Positions 4,752 through 5,284 of a DNA stretch of 5,284 nucleotides are shown here, in pieces. The stretch's first letter is position 1. Each line of letters opens with the position of its first letter. The stretch comes from an uncultured Arcanobacterium sp. (GTDB taxonomy: Bacteria > Actinomycetota > Actinomycetes > Actinomycetales > Actinomycetaceae), in contig NZ_CAMXYE010000085.1 of the NCBI RefSeq assembly GCF_947253055.1, positions 1 through 5,284 on the forward strand. Direction: 5' to 3'. The notes under the pieces are model-generated. The model worked only from the letters and a program-made list of their open reading frames with translations, searched no databases and was not told where the DNA came from. The position numbers and the translations under genes were made by a program.

Positions 4752-5284
4752 CGCTGGCGCGGTGCTGTAGCGTGCAAGGCACTTCCTGCAGCCGATATCC
4801 CGCCTGTAGCAAATCAATACTCATTCCCACTTCTACGCCCCAACCAGCGGCGAGCGGCAGCGCGGCCGAAAAAGCTTCCCAGCTTAAGCAGCGTTGGCCA
4901 GAAAGCGGCTGGCGAGCTTCCCAGCCGGTGAGCTGGTAAATATATTTCCGCCCCAAGCCCGTGACGAAACCATGCCCGCCGGCGCCTTTCTGGGCAGGTA
5001 AAAGCGCTATCGTGCAATCTGCTTTTCCGCTGCGCACCGGCTCGATAAGGGGAGCGCAGGCAGAGGCAGAATCTCCTAGATCTGCATCAGCGAGCAGTAA
5101 AGCCACCGGTAGCGGGGGAGTATCCTTCGAAGAATGATAATTTCTTGCCTCCGCTAGGTAGCGGTAGCCACTCTCCAGAGCGGCTGCTTTGCCGCGGTTT
5201 CGCGAATGCGTAATTACTTCCGCACCTGCGCGGCGGGCAATTTCGCCAGTACTATCGGTACTGCCGTCGTCTATAACTACTATC
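4651..5284 (-). CDS. Family 2 (GT-A fold) glycosyltransferase, 5' end outside window
   Basis: The minus strand is open from the right edge to TGA at 4651-4653, giving 210 residues without the N terminus. The first visible residues, VVIDDGSTDSTGEIA, are the nucleotide-binding strand and turn of GT2 enzymes. They are followed by HSRNRGKAAALESGY (26-40) and the metal-binding DAD within LLLADADLGD (62-71). Downstream are LTGWEARQPLSGQR (118-131), GWGVEVGMSID (147-157), EVPCTLQHR (167-175) and HRGRQYVDVWRAV (186-198). It should transfer a sugar from a nucleotide donor at the cytoplasmic membrane face; donor and acceptor cannot be read. The PLSGQR and GWGVEVG blocks fit an actinobacterial subgroup resembling polyprenyl-phosphate glycosyltransferases. 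Only about the first ten residues of the usual domain seem to be missing. A GTG at 5106 is not the start, since conserved catalytic sequence lies upstream in frame. Confidence 0.92.
   Translation of the reverse strand, partial: IVVIDDGSTDSTGEIARRAGAEVITHSRNRGKAAALESGYRYLAEARNYHSSKDTPPLPVALLLADADLGDSASACAPLIEPVRSGKADCTIALLPAQKGAGGHGFVTGLGRKYIYQLTGWEARQPLSGQRCLSWEAFSAALPLAAGWGVEVGMSIDLLQAGYRLQEVPCTLQHRASANDFAGQLHRGRQYVDVWRAVLPRWWAARRKNS

Noticed and set aside
4814..5106. Separate short minus-strand genes starting at GTG 5106 or at 5017
   Set aside because: The frame from 5106 is open to the window edge, and its upstream part encodes the GT2 motif DDGSTDST, so 5106 is internal. The 5017 frame is an overlapping shadow.

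Overview
The window looks like ordinary chromosome from a Gram-positive bacterium of moderate GC content. I infer a lower-GC actinobacterium, possibly of the Actinomycetaceae type. The main evidence is the pair at the right end: a large membrane protein and a glycosyltransferase, both with motifs I associate with actinobacterial families. The genus assignment is a guess; the phylum is moderately supported.

Layout. At the left edge, on the minus strand, lies the 5' end of azlC (branched-chain amino acid exporter subunit), which runs off the window. A 248-base divergent intergenic region follows, with a strong azlC ribosome binding site, a 12-bp perfect palindrome and two short tandem duplications. 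On the plus strand come three genes spaced like an operon: a small ACT-domain protein of the UPF0237 family (490-759), its usual partner, a UPF0210/DUF711 'PFL family' protein (850-2205), and, 11 bases after that, an 844-residue exported and membrane-anchored protein (2217-4751). The last has a degenerate alkaline-phosphatase-like outer domain and about ten membrane segments. From the right edge, on the minus strand, comes a family 2 glycosyltransferase missing its first residues (5284-4651). It converges on the membrane protein gene and overlaps it by 101 bases.

How the genes may work together. The UPF0237/UPF0210 pair is conserved but uncharacterised. An ACT domain normally senses a small ligand, often an amino acid, and the neighbouring divergent gene is an amino-acid exporter, so a shared amino-acid theme is plausible but unproven. 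The membrane protein and the glycosyltransferase probably act in cell-envelope biology.

The most unusual structural feature is the run of short, slightly diverged tandem duplications. There are four in the intergenic stretches and one in frame inside the membrane protein gene. Two of them duplicate ribosome-binding-site sequence. No RNA genes, CRISPR arrays, insertion sequences or phage genes were seen.
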